Positions 1-8,156 of a stretch of DNA of 10,123 nt are shown one piece after another (position 1 is the first letter of the stretch; the number at the start of each line of letters is the position of its first letter). The stretch comes from Cupriavidus sp. (GTDB lineage: Bacteria > Pseudomonadota > Gammaproteobacteria > Burkholderiales > Burkholderiaceae), in contig JABFVP010000583.1 in the NCBI GenBank assembly GCA_013362725.1, positions 1 through 10,123 of the forward strand. The letters run 5' to 3'. The notes under the pieces are model-generated. The model did no database searches. It saw nothing but the letters and a program-made list of their open reading frames with translations, and had not been told where the DNA came from. The translations under genes were made by a program, and so were the position numbers.

Positions 1-757
1 GGGCCCCCGCGAAATCCGCCGCGCGCTGGCCGGCGTGCCGGCACACGGTATCGGCCGCCTGATCGACGGCGGCGACATCCACTGCGACGGCGATGCGCTG
101 GAGCGCGCGCAGCAGCGGCTCGGGCAAGCCGTCGCCGCCGAGCTGGCGGTCGGCGCCTGGCCGCTGGTGCTGGGCGGCGGGCATGAAGTGGCCTGGGGCA
201 CGTGGCAGGGCCTGCGCATGCATCTCGATGCGCGCGGCGACCGCGGCCGCGTGCTGATCGTCAATCTAGACGCGCACTTCGACCTGCGCGCCAGCCGCCC
301 CGGCAGCTCCGGCACCCCCTTCGACCAGATCGCCGCCGACTGCCGCCAGCGCGGCCTGCCGTTCGACTACGCCTGCCTGGGCGTCAGCCGGCTGGCCAAC
401 ACCGCCGCGCTGTTTGCGCGCGCACACGCGCTGGGTGTGCGCCATGTCGAAGACACCGAGATGCAGGAGCGCCACCTCGACGCGCGCCTGGCCGAACTGG
501 AGCGCTGGGTTGCCGATGCCGACCACGTCTACCTGAGCATCGACCTCGACGTGCTGCCCGCCGCGGTCATGCCCGGCGTCTCGGCCCCGGCCGCTTACGG
601 CGTGCCGCTGGCGGTGCTCGAAGCCATCGCCACGCTGCTGCGCGACAGCGGCAAGCTGCGCGTGGCGGACCTTGCCGAGTTCAACCCGCGCTACGACCGC
701 GACGGCTGCGGCGCGCGGGTGGCGGCAAGGCTGTGCTATCGGTTGCTGGGCGGCTGA
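1..757 (+). CDS. hutG: Formimidoylglutamase HutG (N-terminus cut by window edge)
   Basis: The reading frame is open from base 2 to the TGA at 755-757, so the visible 251 residues are the C-terminal part of a longer protein. HutG hydrolyses N-formimidoyl-glutamate to glutamate and formamide, the last step of one histidine (hut) pathway, in the cytoplasm. The ureohydrolase/arginase fold is shown by its metal-binding motifs in order: GGGHE (His codon at 182), NLDAHFDLR (about 263-289) and SIDLDVL (about 536-556). These supply the histidines and aspartates of the binuclear Mn site. The run LVLGGGHEVAWG with a following QGL is typical of HutG rather than of arginase or agmatinase. The GTG at 35 is only the first internal start-like codon; the real start lies upstream of the window. 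The rest of a hut cluster would be expected to the left. Arginase or agmatinase is possible but less likely. Confidence 0.88.
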   Translation, partial: GPREIRRALAGVPAHGIGRLIDGGDIHCDGDALERAQQRLGQAVAAELAVGAWPLVLGGGHEVAWGTWQGLRMHLDARGDRGRVLIVNLDAHFDLRASRPGSSGTPFDQIAADCRQRGLPFDYACLGVSRLANTAALFARAHALGVRHVEDTEMQERHLDARLAELERWVADADHVYLSIDLDVLPAAVMPGVSAPAAYGVPLAVLEAIATLLRDSGKLRVADLAEFNPRYDRDGCGARVAARLCYRLLGG

Positions 758-790
758 AACCGCCACCACCAACGCCCCGACGGTGTACTC

Positions 791-809
791 CCTCCCCCTC
801 GCGGGGAGG
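791..809 (+). terminator. Weak hairpin after hutG (possible terminator)
   Basis: CCTCCCC (791-797) and GGGGAGG (803-809) form a perfect 7-bp stem around a CTCGC loop, 33 bases after the hutG stop. No T-run follows on either strand, so it is not a classical intrinsic terminator. It may be a 3' mRNA-end structure or a copy of a GC-rich intergenic hairpin repeat. Confidence 0.35.
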
Positions 810-852
810 AGCAAACACTGCCCGATTCCTCGGGTTTACACCTAGTCGCACG

Positions 853-899
853 TTCGGATTACCGAACGCCTCTCCGCGCATCCATCCGGTTTCCCGAAC
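853..899 (+). promoter_or_regulatory. Tandem upstream activator sites, probable DctD binding
   Basis: Two sites share the form TYCGG-N4-CCGAAC. Site 1 is TTCGG (853-857), ATTA, CCGAAC (862-867), inside a perfect palindrome with 7-bp arms at 851-868. Site 2 is TCCGG (885-889), TTTC, CCGAAC (894-899). The offset is exactly 32 bp, close to three helical turns, so both would face the same side of the DNA. Their centres lie about 137 and 105 bp upstream of the start predicted from the -24/-12 promoter at 971-986, a normal enhancer distance. As I recall, rhizobial DctD sites have a similar CGG-N4-CCG core. Assignment to DctD is inferred from this geometry and the dctBD genes downstream. Confidence 0.6.
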
Positions 900-970
900 C
901 GTGCGCCGGCATCACATCATTTTCCCCTTTGTATTCAAGAGCTTGCATTGCCGCGGCGGCACCTTCGCGC

Positions 971-986
971 TGGCACGGCACGTGCA
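971..986 (+). promoter_or_regulatory. Sigma-54 (-24/-12) promoter of the symporter gene
   Basis: TGGCACG (971-977), four bases, then GTGCA (982-986) fits the RpoN consensus TGGCACG-N4-TTGCA with one mismatch. The invariant GG (972-973) and GC (984-985) are separated by the required 10 bases. Transcription should start near 997, giving an untranslated leader of about 245 bases before the symporter ATG at 1244. That leader contains the small ORF at 1076-1144. A sigma-54 activator gene (dctD) lies downstream in the same window. Confidence 0.75.
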
Positions 987-1075
987 ATATAGGCCGCCGC
1001 TCACAGCGCCAGACAGGTACGCCGGCACGCCCCCAGCGTCCCGGCCGATGCCAAAAAACAAAGGAGGACACACCC

Positions 1076-1144
1076 ATGACCGACCCTGCCTTGCCCACCC
1101 CCGTCGCCATCCCGGCGCACCCCCGGCACCTGTTGCCGCGCTGA
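1076..1144 (+). CDS. Small proline-rich ORF (22 aa) in the symporter leader
   Basis: ATG at 1076 is preceded by AAGGAGG (1061-1067) with an 8-base spacer, a near-perfect Shine-Dalgarno sequence and by far the best in the window. The product is 22 residues, with prolines at 4, 7, 9, 13, 16 and 21 and a basic C-terminal end, and has no signal peptide or membrane segment. It sits about 80 bases after the predicted sigma-54 start and 99 bases before the symporter ATG, whose own Shine-Dalgarno is poor. It is in the symporter's frame but separated from it by its own TGA and another TGA at 1235-1237. Translation could control expression of the downstream gene, or the ORF may encode an independent micro-protein. 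I do not recognise it in any family. Confidence 0.45.
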   Translation: MTDPALPTPVAIPAHPRHLLPR

Positions 1145-1243
1145 ACCCCGACACGGCCGGCCCGGCGCCCCGACGTCGCCCAGCCTTCCTGCAATACAGT
1201 CGCCCGTCCCTTCCCGGGAACGGTCGCACAGGCCTGATCCACG

Positions 1244-2554
1244 ATGAAACTGAATCGACTGCCCACCCTGATCTTCATTGCGATGCTGCTAGGCGTGCTG
1301 GCCGGCACCGCCGCGCACAACCTGGCGCCGGATGCCGACACCGCCAAATCGATTGCCAACCACCTGTCCATCCTGACCGACATCTTCCTGCGGATGATCA
1401 AGATGATCATCGGCCCGCTGGTGTTCGCGACGCTGGTGGCCGGCATCGCCAGCATGGGCGACGGCCGCGCCGTCGGCCGCATCGGCATGAAGGCGATGAT
1501 GTGGTTCATCGGCGCCTCGGTCACCTCGCTGCTGCTCGGCCTGGTCATGGCCAACCTGCTGCAGCCCGGCCACGGCATGAACCTGGCGCTGCCGGCGGCG
1601 GACGCCAGCGCAAACCTGAAGACGGGCGCGCTGAACCTGCGTGACTTCATCGCGCACATGTTCCCCAAGAGCTTCGTCGAGGCGATGGCGAACAACGAGA
1701 TCCTGCAGATCGTGGTGTTCTCGCTGTTCTTCGGCTTTGCGCTGGGCACCGTCAAGGACGGCGTGGGCAAGCCGGTGCTGCAGGGCATCGAGGGCCTGGC
1801 CAACGTGATGCTGAAGGTCACCAACTACGTGATGGCGTTCGCGCCGGTGGGCGTGTTCGGCGCGATCTCGGCCGTGATCACCGCGCAGGGCCTGGGCGTG
1901 CTGGTGGTCTACGCCAAGCTGCTGGGCAGCCTGTACCTGGCGCTGGCGCTGCTGTGGGTGGCGCTGATCGCCGGTGGCTACTGCTTCCTGGGCCGCGACG
2001 TGTTCCGCCTGCTCAAGGGGATGCGCGCGCCGCTGATGATCGGCTTCGCCACCGCCAGCAGCGAATCGGCCTACCCCAAGGTGATCGACCAGCTGACCCG
2101 CTTCGGCGTCAAGGAGCGCATCACCAACTTCGTGCTGCCGCTGGGCTACTCGTTCAACCTGGACGGCTCGATCATGTACACCTCGTTCGCCGCGCTGTTC
2201 GTGGCGCAGGTGTATGGCATCCAGCTGTCGCTGACCCAGCAGATCACCATGCTGCTGGTGCTGCTGGTCACCAGCAAGGGCATCGCCGGCGTGCCGCGCG
2301 CCTCGCTGGTGGTGGTCGCCGCCGTGCTGCCGATGTTCGGCCTGCCCGAGGCCGGCATCCTGCTGGTGCTGGGCATCGACCACGTACTCGACATGGGTCG
2401 CACCGTGACCAATGTGCTTGGCAATGCGATTGCCACCGCCGTCGTCGCCAAAAGCGAAGGCGCCATCGGTGCGCCGGTACCGTCCGCGGAGGATGAACCC
2501 GCCGCGGATACCACCACCGGCCTGGCACCTGCCCAGGTCCTGGCGGCCAAGTAA
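1244..2554 (+). CDS. Dicarboxylate/amino acid:cation symporter (DAACS/SLC1 family, DctA/GltP-like)
   Basis: This 436-residue inner-membrane carrier has the normal length for the family and hydrophobic segments throughout residues 5-400. It would import a C4-dicarboxylate or acidic amino acid with protons or Na+. Family landmarks are MIKMIIGPLVFATL (about 51-64), the serine-rich hairpin 1 (SSES, 272-275), NLDGS (305-309), hairpin 2 TSKGIAGVP (343-351) and DMGRT (383-387) with Arg386. Classical DctA, as I recall it, has SEARALTN where this protein has DMGRTVTN, and TSKGAAGVTGSGF where this has TSKGIAGVPRASL. These sites match the glutamate/aspartate (GltP) branch better. The position equivalent to the Na+-site aspartate near the end of TM8 is Asn394. 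Sigma-54 control and adjacent dctBD point to dicarboxylates, so the substrate is unresolved and I withhold a gene symbol. The Shine-Dalgarno before 1244 is weak. Confidence 0.9.
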   Translation: MKLNRLPTLIFIAMLLGVLAGTAAHNLAPDADTAKSIANHLSILTDIFLRMIKMIIGPLVFATLVAGIASMGDGRAVGRIGMKAMMWFIGASVTSLLLGLVMANLLQPGHGMNLALPAADASANLKTGALNLRDFIAHMFPKSFVEAMANNEILQIVVFSLFFGFALGTVKDGVGKPVLQGIEGLANVMLKVTNYVMAFAPVGVFGAISAVITAQGLGVLVVYAKLLGSLYLALALLWVALIAGGYCFLGRDVFRLLKGMRAPLMIGFATASSESAYPKVIDQLTRFGVKERITNFVLPLGYSFNLDGSIMYTSFAALFVAQVYGIQLSLTQQITMLLVLLVTSKGIAGVPRASLVVVAAVLPMFGLPEAGILLVLGIDHVLDMGRTVTNVLGNAIATAVVAKSEGAIGAPVPSAEDEPAADTTTGLAPAQVLAAK

Positions 2555-2576
2555 CGCCGTCCGCCAGGCGTGCCAG

Positions 2577-2610
2577 GGCCCGGTTGCCGATCAGGCAGCC
2601 GGGCCTTTTT
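2577..2610 (+). terminator. Strong intrinsic terminator of the symporter gene
   Basis: GGCCCGGTTGCC (2577-2588) pairs with GGCAGCCGGGCC (2594-2605) over 12 positions, with a single G-T wobble and a 5-base loop (GATCA). TTTTT (2606-2610) follows immediately. It starts 22 bases after the symporter stop and separates that unit from dctB. Confidence 0.92.
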
Positions 2611-2730
2611 GCATTCTGGCGCCGGCACCCCTCCTTGGTGTGGTAAAAGTAGGCACCGCGGCGGCCGCCCGCCCTGCCCGCGCGGCGGCTTTGCCACCTG
2701 CGGCTTTGCTTCCTGCTTCACCAGACCCTG

Positions 2731-4693
<1,963 letters not shown>

Positions 4694-4704
<11 letters not shown>

Positions 4705-6013
4705 TCTGACCGTACTGGTGGTCGAAGACGATGCCGACGTGCGCCTGGGCTGCGAGCAGGCACTGCGCCTCGAAGGCATTGCCACGCGCGGCGTGGGCAG
4801 CGCCGAGGCCGCGCTGCGCGAGGCTGGCCCCGGCTACGCCGGCGTGGTGGTCAGCGACATCCGCCTGCCCGGCCAGGACGGCATGGCGCTGCTGGCGCAA
4901 CTGCGCGCGCGCGACCCTGCCCTGCCGGTGATCATGATCACCGGCCACGGCGACGTCGGGCTGGCGGTGCAGGCGATGAAGCAAGGCGCCTACGACTTCC
5001 TGGAAAAACCGTTCTCGCCCGAGCAGCTGGTGGATGCCACGCGCCGCGCGCTCGAGCAGCGCCGGCTCGCGCTGGAAGTATCAGAACTGCGAGAACGGCT
5101 GGCCGGCCGCGAGAAACTCGAAACCCGGCTGATCGGCCATTCGCCCGCGGTCGAGCGGCTGCGGCGGCTGATCGCCGACCTGGCCGGCACCGACGCCAAC
5201 GTGCTGATCCACGGCGAGACCGGCACCGGCAAGGAACTGGTCGCGCGTTGCCTGCACGAGGCCAGCCAGCGCCATGCACGCAACTTTGTCGCGATCAACT
5301 GCGGCGGCCTGCCCGAGCAGCTGTTCGAAAGCGAGATCTTCGGCCACGAGGCCGGCTCCTTCACCGGTGCCGCGCGCCGCCGCATCGGCAAGGTCGAGCA
5401 TGCCGAAGGCGGCACGCTGTTTCTCGACGAGATCGAGAGCATGCCGATGCCGCTGCAGATCAAGCTGCTGCGGGTGCTGCAGGAGCGCGTGGTGGAACGG
5501 CTGGGCTCGAACCAGCCGGTGCCGGTCAACACCCGCGTGGTGGCCGCCACCAAGGCCGACCTGCGCGCGCTGTCCGATGCCGGCCAGTTCCGCGCCGACC
5601 TGTACTATCGCCTCAACGTGATCACGCTGGAACTGCCGCCGCTGCGCGAGCGGCGCGAGGATGTGCCGGCATTGTTTGAACATTTCGTCGCGCAGGCCGC
5701 GTTGCGTTTCGAGCGCGACGCGGTGCCGGTCACGCCGGCGGAATTGTCGGCGCTGGTGGCCTACCCGTGGCCAGGCAATGTGCGCGAGCTGCGCAACCTC
5801 GCCGAGCGCCATGTGCTGGGCCTTGGCTGCAACCCCGGCCAGGGTGCCGCCGCACCCGAGGCCATACCGCTCGCACAGGCCGTCGAGCAGTTCGAGCGCG
5901 CGCTGATCGCCGACGCCATGCGCCGCCACGACGGCAACCTAAGCCGCGCCAGCGAAGCGCTGGGGGTGGCCAAGACCACGCTGTTCGACAAGGTCCGCAA
6001 GTACGGATTGTGA
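4694..6013 (+). CDS. dctD: Sigma-54-dependent response regulator DctD
   Basis: This is an NtrC-family activator that uses ATP to open sigma-54 promoters after phosphorylation by DctB. I chose ATG 4694 (439 aa) because AAAGGA (4680-4685) lies 8 bases upstream; the alternative ATG 4685 overlaps that site and would have no Shine-Dalgarno. The receiver domain (about 1-120) has the acidic pocket ED at 11-13, phosphoacceptor Asp55, Thr83 and Lys105 (EKPF). The AAA+ domain (about 135-370) has Walker A GETGTGKE (174-181), the sigma-54 contact loop at 221-226 reading GSFTGA instead of the usual GAFTGA, Walker B with Asp245-Glu246, and an arginine-rich R-finger region (LPPLRERREDVP). A Fis-type HTH ends the protein (about 395-439). 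It is translationally coupled to dctB and probably acts on the sites at 853-899. Confidence 0.92.
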
Positions 6014-6429
6014 CGCTGTGAAGCGCCTGCTGAATTCAGCACGTGCCGCAGACATTGCAGTCATGGGAACCATGACGACGCCGGCAGGTCTGCACTGACG
6101 ACTCGGTTGTCATCACAATGCACTCGATGTGCGTTAAGAAACCAAAGCCCCGCAGATTTATGTTTTTTCCTACAGATACTTTGTCGTTTGCGGCATATTA
6201 TTAGCTTCCAGCAAATCCAGCATCGAGACATCCAATACGTTGGGATCGCACAGCGCTTGCTGGAAATGCACAAAAGATCAAAACAACCACAACAAGCAGC
6301 CTGGCCGGCGGGGGAGCGGGCCGGGCACACAGGGTCAGTCAACTGTTGGCAGTGACAATCGCGCGGCGCCAGTGCCAGGGGCCGCGTGCGCCATGGCGGC
6401 GCGACTGCCTATGGACTACGGGTGATGGG
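6014..6429. other. Intergenic region with three inverted repeats
   Basis: This 416-bp gap is visibly more AT-rich than its surroundings between about 6110 and 6290. It contains a perfect 14-bp palindrome, TGCTGAATTCAGCA (6028-6041). GTCATGG (6060-6066) and CCATGAC (6070-6076) form 7-bp arms with a 3-base spacer. TTCCAGCAA (6206-6214) and TTGCTGGAA (6257-6265) form 9-bp arms 42 bases apart. None has a following T-run. Open frames here (for example 6107-6355 and the antisense 6061-6342) lack Shine-Dalgarno sequences and recognisable content, so I do not call them. No convincing sigma-70 or sigma-54 promoter for the gene at 6430 was found, although one is expected here. Confidence 0.6.
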
Positions 6430-7026
6430 ATGAAACTTGATCCGGCACTGGCTGAAAAGCCTTACTACAGCACGCGTACAGCGGCAAAACTGCTCAACGT
6501 CTCACTGGGCACCGTCCAGAAGATGGTCGAGCGCGGCGAACTGGGGGCCTGGAAGACCAACGGCGGCCATCGGCGCATCCACAAGGAAACCGTGCATCGC
6601 CTGCTGGCGACGCGCATCGGGCCAGAGTCGGCGTCGCCGCACGGGCTCGATCTGGTGGTGTTCCACCCCAACCACCAGGAGGCGCAGCGCATCCACAGCC
6701 AGCTGGCCAAATGGGGCCTTCCTCTCAAGAGCGTGGTGGTGGACGATGTGCTCGACACCGTCATCACCTCGGTCAGCGAGCATCCGCGCGTGGTGCTCTA
6801 CTACGTCGACGAGCTCAACGATGCCGAGTCTGCCACGGTCGAGAAGCTGCAGAACTTCTTTGCCAGCCAGCACGTGATCTTCGCCGTCATCACCAACCGC
6901 CAGGCCTATGACGGCGTGGCCGATGCGCTGCAGCACTGGGGCATCATGGTGTTCCAGAAGACGCCCTCGCTCGAAGAGGTCAAGGGCTTCCTGCGCGCGC
7001 AGCTGATGATGGGCCGCGCGGCCTGA
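6430..7026 (+). CDS. Excisionase/MerR-type HTH protein with receiver-like C-terminal domain
   Basis: I place the start at ATG 6430 (198 aa), where conserved-looking sequence begins just before the HTH. The frame stays open to a GTG at 6346, but that extension is Arg/Trp/Cys-rich and looks non-coding. Residues 12-60 form a winged HTH of the excisionase/MerR/BldC type: YYSTRTAAKLLNVSLGTVQK, then the wing motif TNGGHRR (43-49). Residues 73-192 alternate strands and helices like a response-regulator receiver. However, the acidic pocket is replaced (VVFHPN, 76-81), and the phosphoacceptor position appears to be Tyr125 (VVLYYVDE). The ITN (154-156) and FQKTPSLEEV (175-184) segments correspond to the receiver Thr and Lys positions. 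It is probably a DNA-binding regulator whose control domain is not phosphorylated in the usual way. The target is unknown. It lies alone between dctD and a convergent operon, so its partner cannot be read from context. Confidence 0.75.
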   Translation: MKLDPALAEKPYYSTRTAAKLLNVSLGTVQKMVERGELGAWKTNGGHRRIHKETVHRLLATRIGPESASPHGLDLVVFHPNHQEAQRIHSQLAKWGLPLKSVVVDDVLDTVITSVSEHPRVVLYYVDELNDAESATVEKLQNFFASQHVIFAVITNRQAYDGVADALQHWGIMVFQKTPSLEEVKGFLRAQLMMGRAA

Positions 7027-7061
7027 AGCTTCAGGTCAAGCGCCGGCTTACGCTTCAGGCC
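7020..7061. terminator. Symmetric inverted repeat between convergent genes
   Basis: GGCCTGAAGC (7020-7029) and GCTTCAGGCC (7052-7061) are perfect 10-bp inverted arms. Each contains the TGA stop of one of the two convergent genes: the plus-strand stop at 7024-7026 and the minus-strand stop at 7055-7057. A third copy, CTTCAGG at 7029-7035, makes an alternative 14-bp palindrome with the left arm (7022-7035). No T-run follows on either strand, so its role as a bidirectional terminator or 3'-end stabiliser is inferred from position. Confidence 0.5.
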
Positions 7062-8140
7062 ACGGCCGCCGGCCGTGGCGCTGTCCGCACGGCGCCGCCG
7101 CCTTCCGCCTGCGCCAGCATCCAGCCGTACAGGTTGCGCGGATCGGGCGGCATCGCCACCAGTTCCACCGCAGTGCCGGCGCGATGCGCCTGCGCCGCGG
7201 CGTAGAGCCAGCGCAGCGCGGCATAGTCTTCCAGCGCAAACCCCACCGAATCGAATACGGTCACCTCGTCCGCCGCGGCGCGGCCCGGGGCCTGGCCGGC
7301 CAGCACCTGCCACAACTCGGTCACGGGCGCGTCGGCAGGCAGCTGCTGGATCTCGCCCTCGATCCGCGTCTGCGGTTCGTACTCCACTACGACGCGCGCG
7401 CGGCGCAGGATGTCGGCATGCAGCTCGGTCTTGCCGGGGCAATCGCCGCCGACCGCATTCAGGTGCATGCCGGGCCGCACCAGGTCCGGCGTCAGGATGG
7501 TGGCGCGGGTCTTGTCGGCGGTGACGGTCGAGACGATGTCGGCGCCGGCCAGCGCGGCCTCGATCGAATCGGCACGCCGGAGCGCCAGGCCGGGCACCGC
7601 GGCCAGATTGCGCATCAGCCGCGCGGTGGCGGCGGGATCGATGTCATAGGCGGCGATCTCCCGCACGCCCAGCATCGCGTGGAAAGCCAGCACCTGGAAC
7701 TCCGCCTGCGCGCCATTGCCGATCAGCGCCATGGTGGACGAGCCCGGCCGCGCCATGGCGCGCGCCGCCAGCGCCGAGGTCGCCGCGGTGCGCAGCGCGG
7801 TGGCCAGCGTCAGGTCCGCCAGCATCAGCGGGAAGCCGGTCTCCACTTCGGCCAGCAGGCCGCACGCCATCACCGTCGGCATGCCGTGCTGGCCGTTGCG
7901 CGGATGGCCGTTGACGTACTTGAAGGCATACTGGCTGCCGTCGCTGACCGGCATCAGCTCGATCACGCCGCGCGCGGAGTGGCTGGCCAGCCGCGCCGAT
8001 TTGTCGAAGTCGGCCCAGCGCGCGAACGCCTGGCGCACCTGCGCGGCGAGGTCGACGATGGCCGCCTGCGGGCCGATCGCCGCCACCAGCCGGGCGACAT
8101 CGGTGGCGTCGAGAAACAATGAGCGGACGGTGTTCTTCAT
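7055..8140 (-). CDS. ocd: Ornithine cyclodeaminase
   Basis: This cytoplasmic NAD-dependent enzyme of the OCD/mu-crystallin family converts ornithine to proline with release of ammonia. At 361 residues it has normal length. The nucleotide-binding motif is IGNGAQAEF (140-148). The signature VGGDCPGKTEL (230-240) includes Asp233. Residues Arg50, Glu61, Met63, Lys74, Arg117 and Asp233 all sit at a constant +5 offset from the active-site residues I recall for Pseudomonas putida OCD (45, 56, 58, 69, 112, 228). That favours true ornithine cyclodeaminase over alanine dehydrogenase or ketimine reductase relatives. The ATG at 8140 has GGAG (minus strand of 8147-8150) 6 bases upstream. It follows the arginine-dihydrolase-like gene by only 16 bases, so the two are probably co-transcribed. 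A GC-rich hairpin (arms 7060-7067 and 7071-7078) lies in its last codons. Confidence 0.9.
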   Translation of the reverse strand: MKNTVRSLFLDATDVARLVAAIGPQAAIVDLAAQVRQAFARWADFDKSARLASHSARGVIELMPVSDGSQYAFKYVNGHPRNGQHGMPTVMACGLLAEVETGFPLMLADLTLATALRTAATSALAARAMARPGSSTMALIGNGAQAEFQVLAFHAMLGVREIAAYDIDPAATARLMRNLAAVPGLALRRADSIEAALAGADIVSTVTADKTRATILTPDLVRPGMHLNAVGGDCPGKTELHADILRRARVVVEYEPQTRIEGEIQQLPADAPVTELWQVLAGQAPGRAAADEVTVFDSVGFALEDYAALRWLYAAAQAHRAGTAVELVAMPPDPRNLYGWMLAQAEGGGAVRTAPRPAAVA

Positions 8141-8156
8141 GACCCTCTCCGCGCGC

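Noticed and set aside
202..1644. Long plus-strand frame crossing hutG, the gap and the start of the symporter gene
   Set aside because: The translation is Arg/Pro-rich low complexity, passes through the sigma-54 promoter region, and overlaps two well-supported genes in other frames.
6061..6355. Two overlapping ORFs (plus 6107-6355, minus 6061-6342) in the AT-rich gap
   Set aside because: No Shine-Dalgarno, no recognisable motif, Cys/Arg-rich composition, and both span inverted repeats that look regulatory.
6346..6429. N-terminal extension of the HTH/pseudo-receiver protein from GTG 6346
   Set aside because: The extra 28 residues are Arg/Trp/Cys-rich and lack family character; the compact HTH starts just after ATG 6430.
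6430..7026. Excisionase-type HTH as a sign of a prophage or integrative element
   Set aside because: No integrase, attachment-site repeat, tRNA or phage gene is near. The HTH class is also common in chromosomal regulators, and codon use matches the neighbours.
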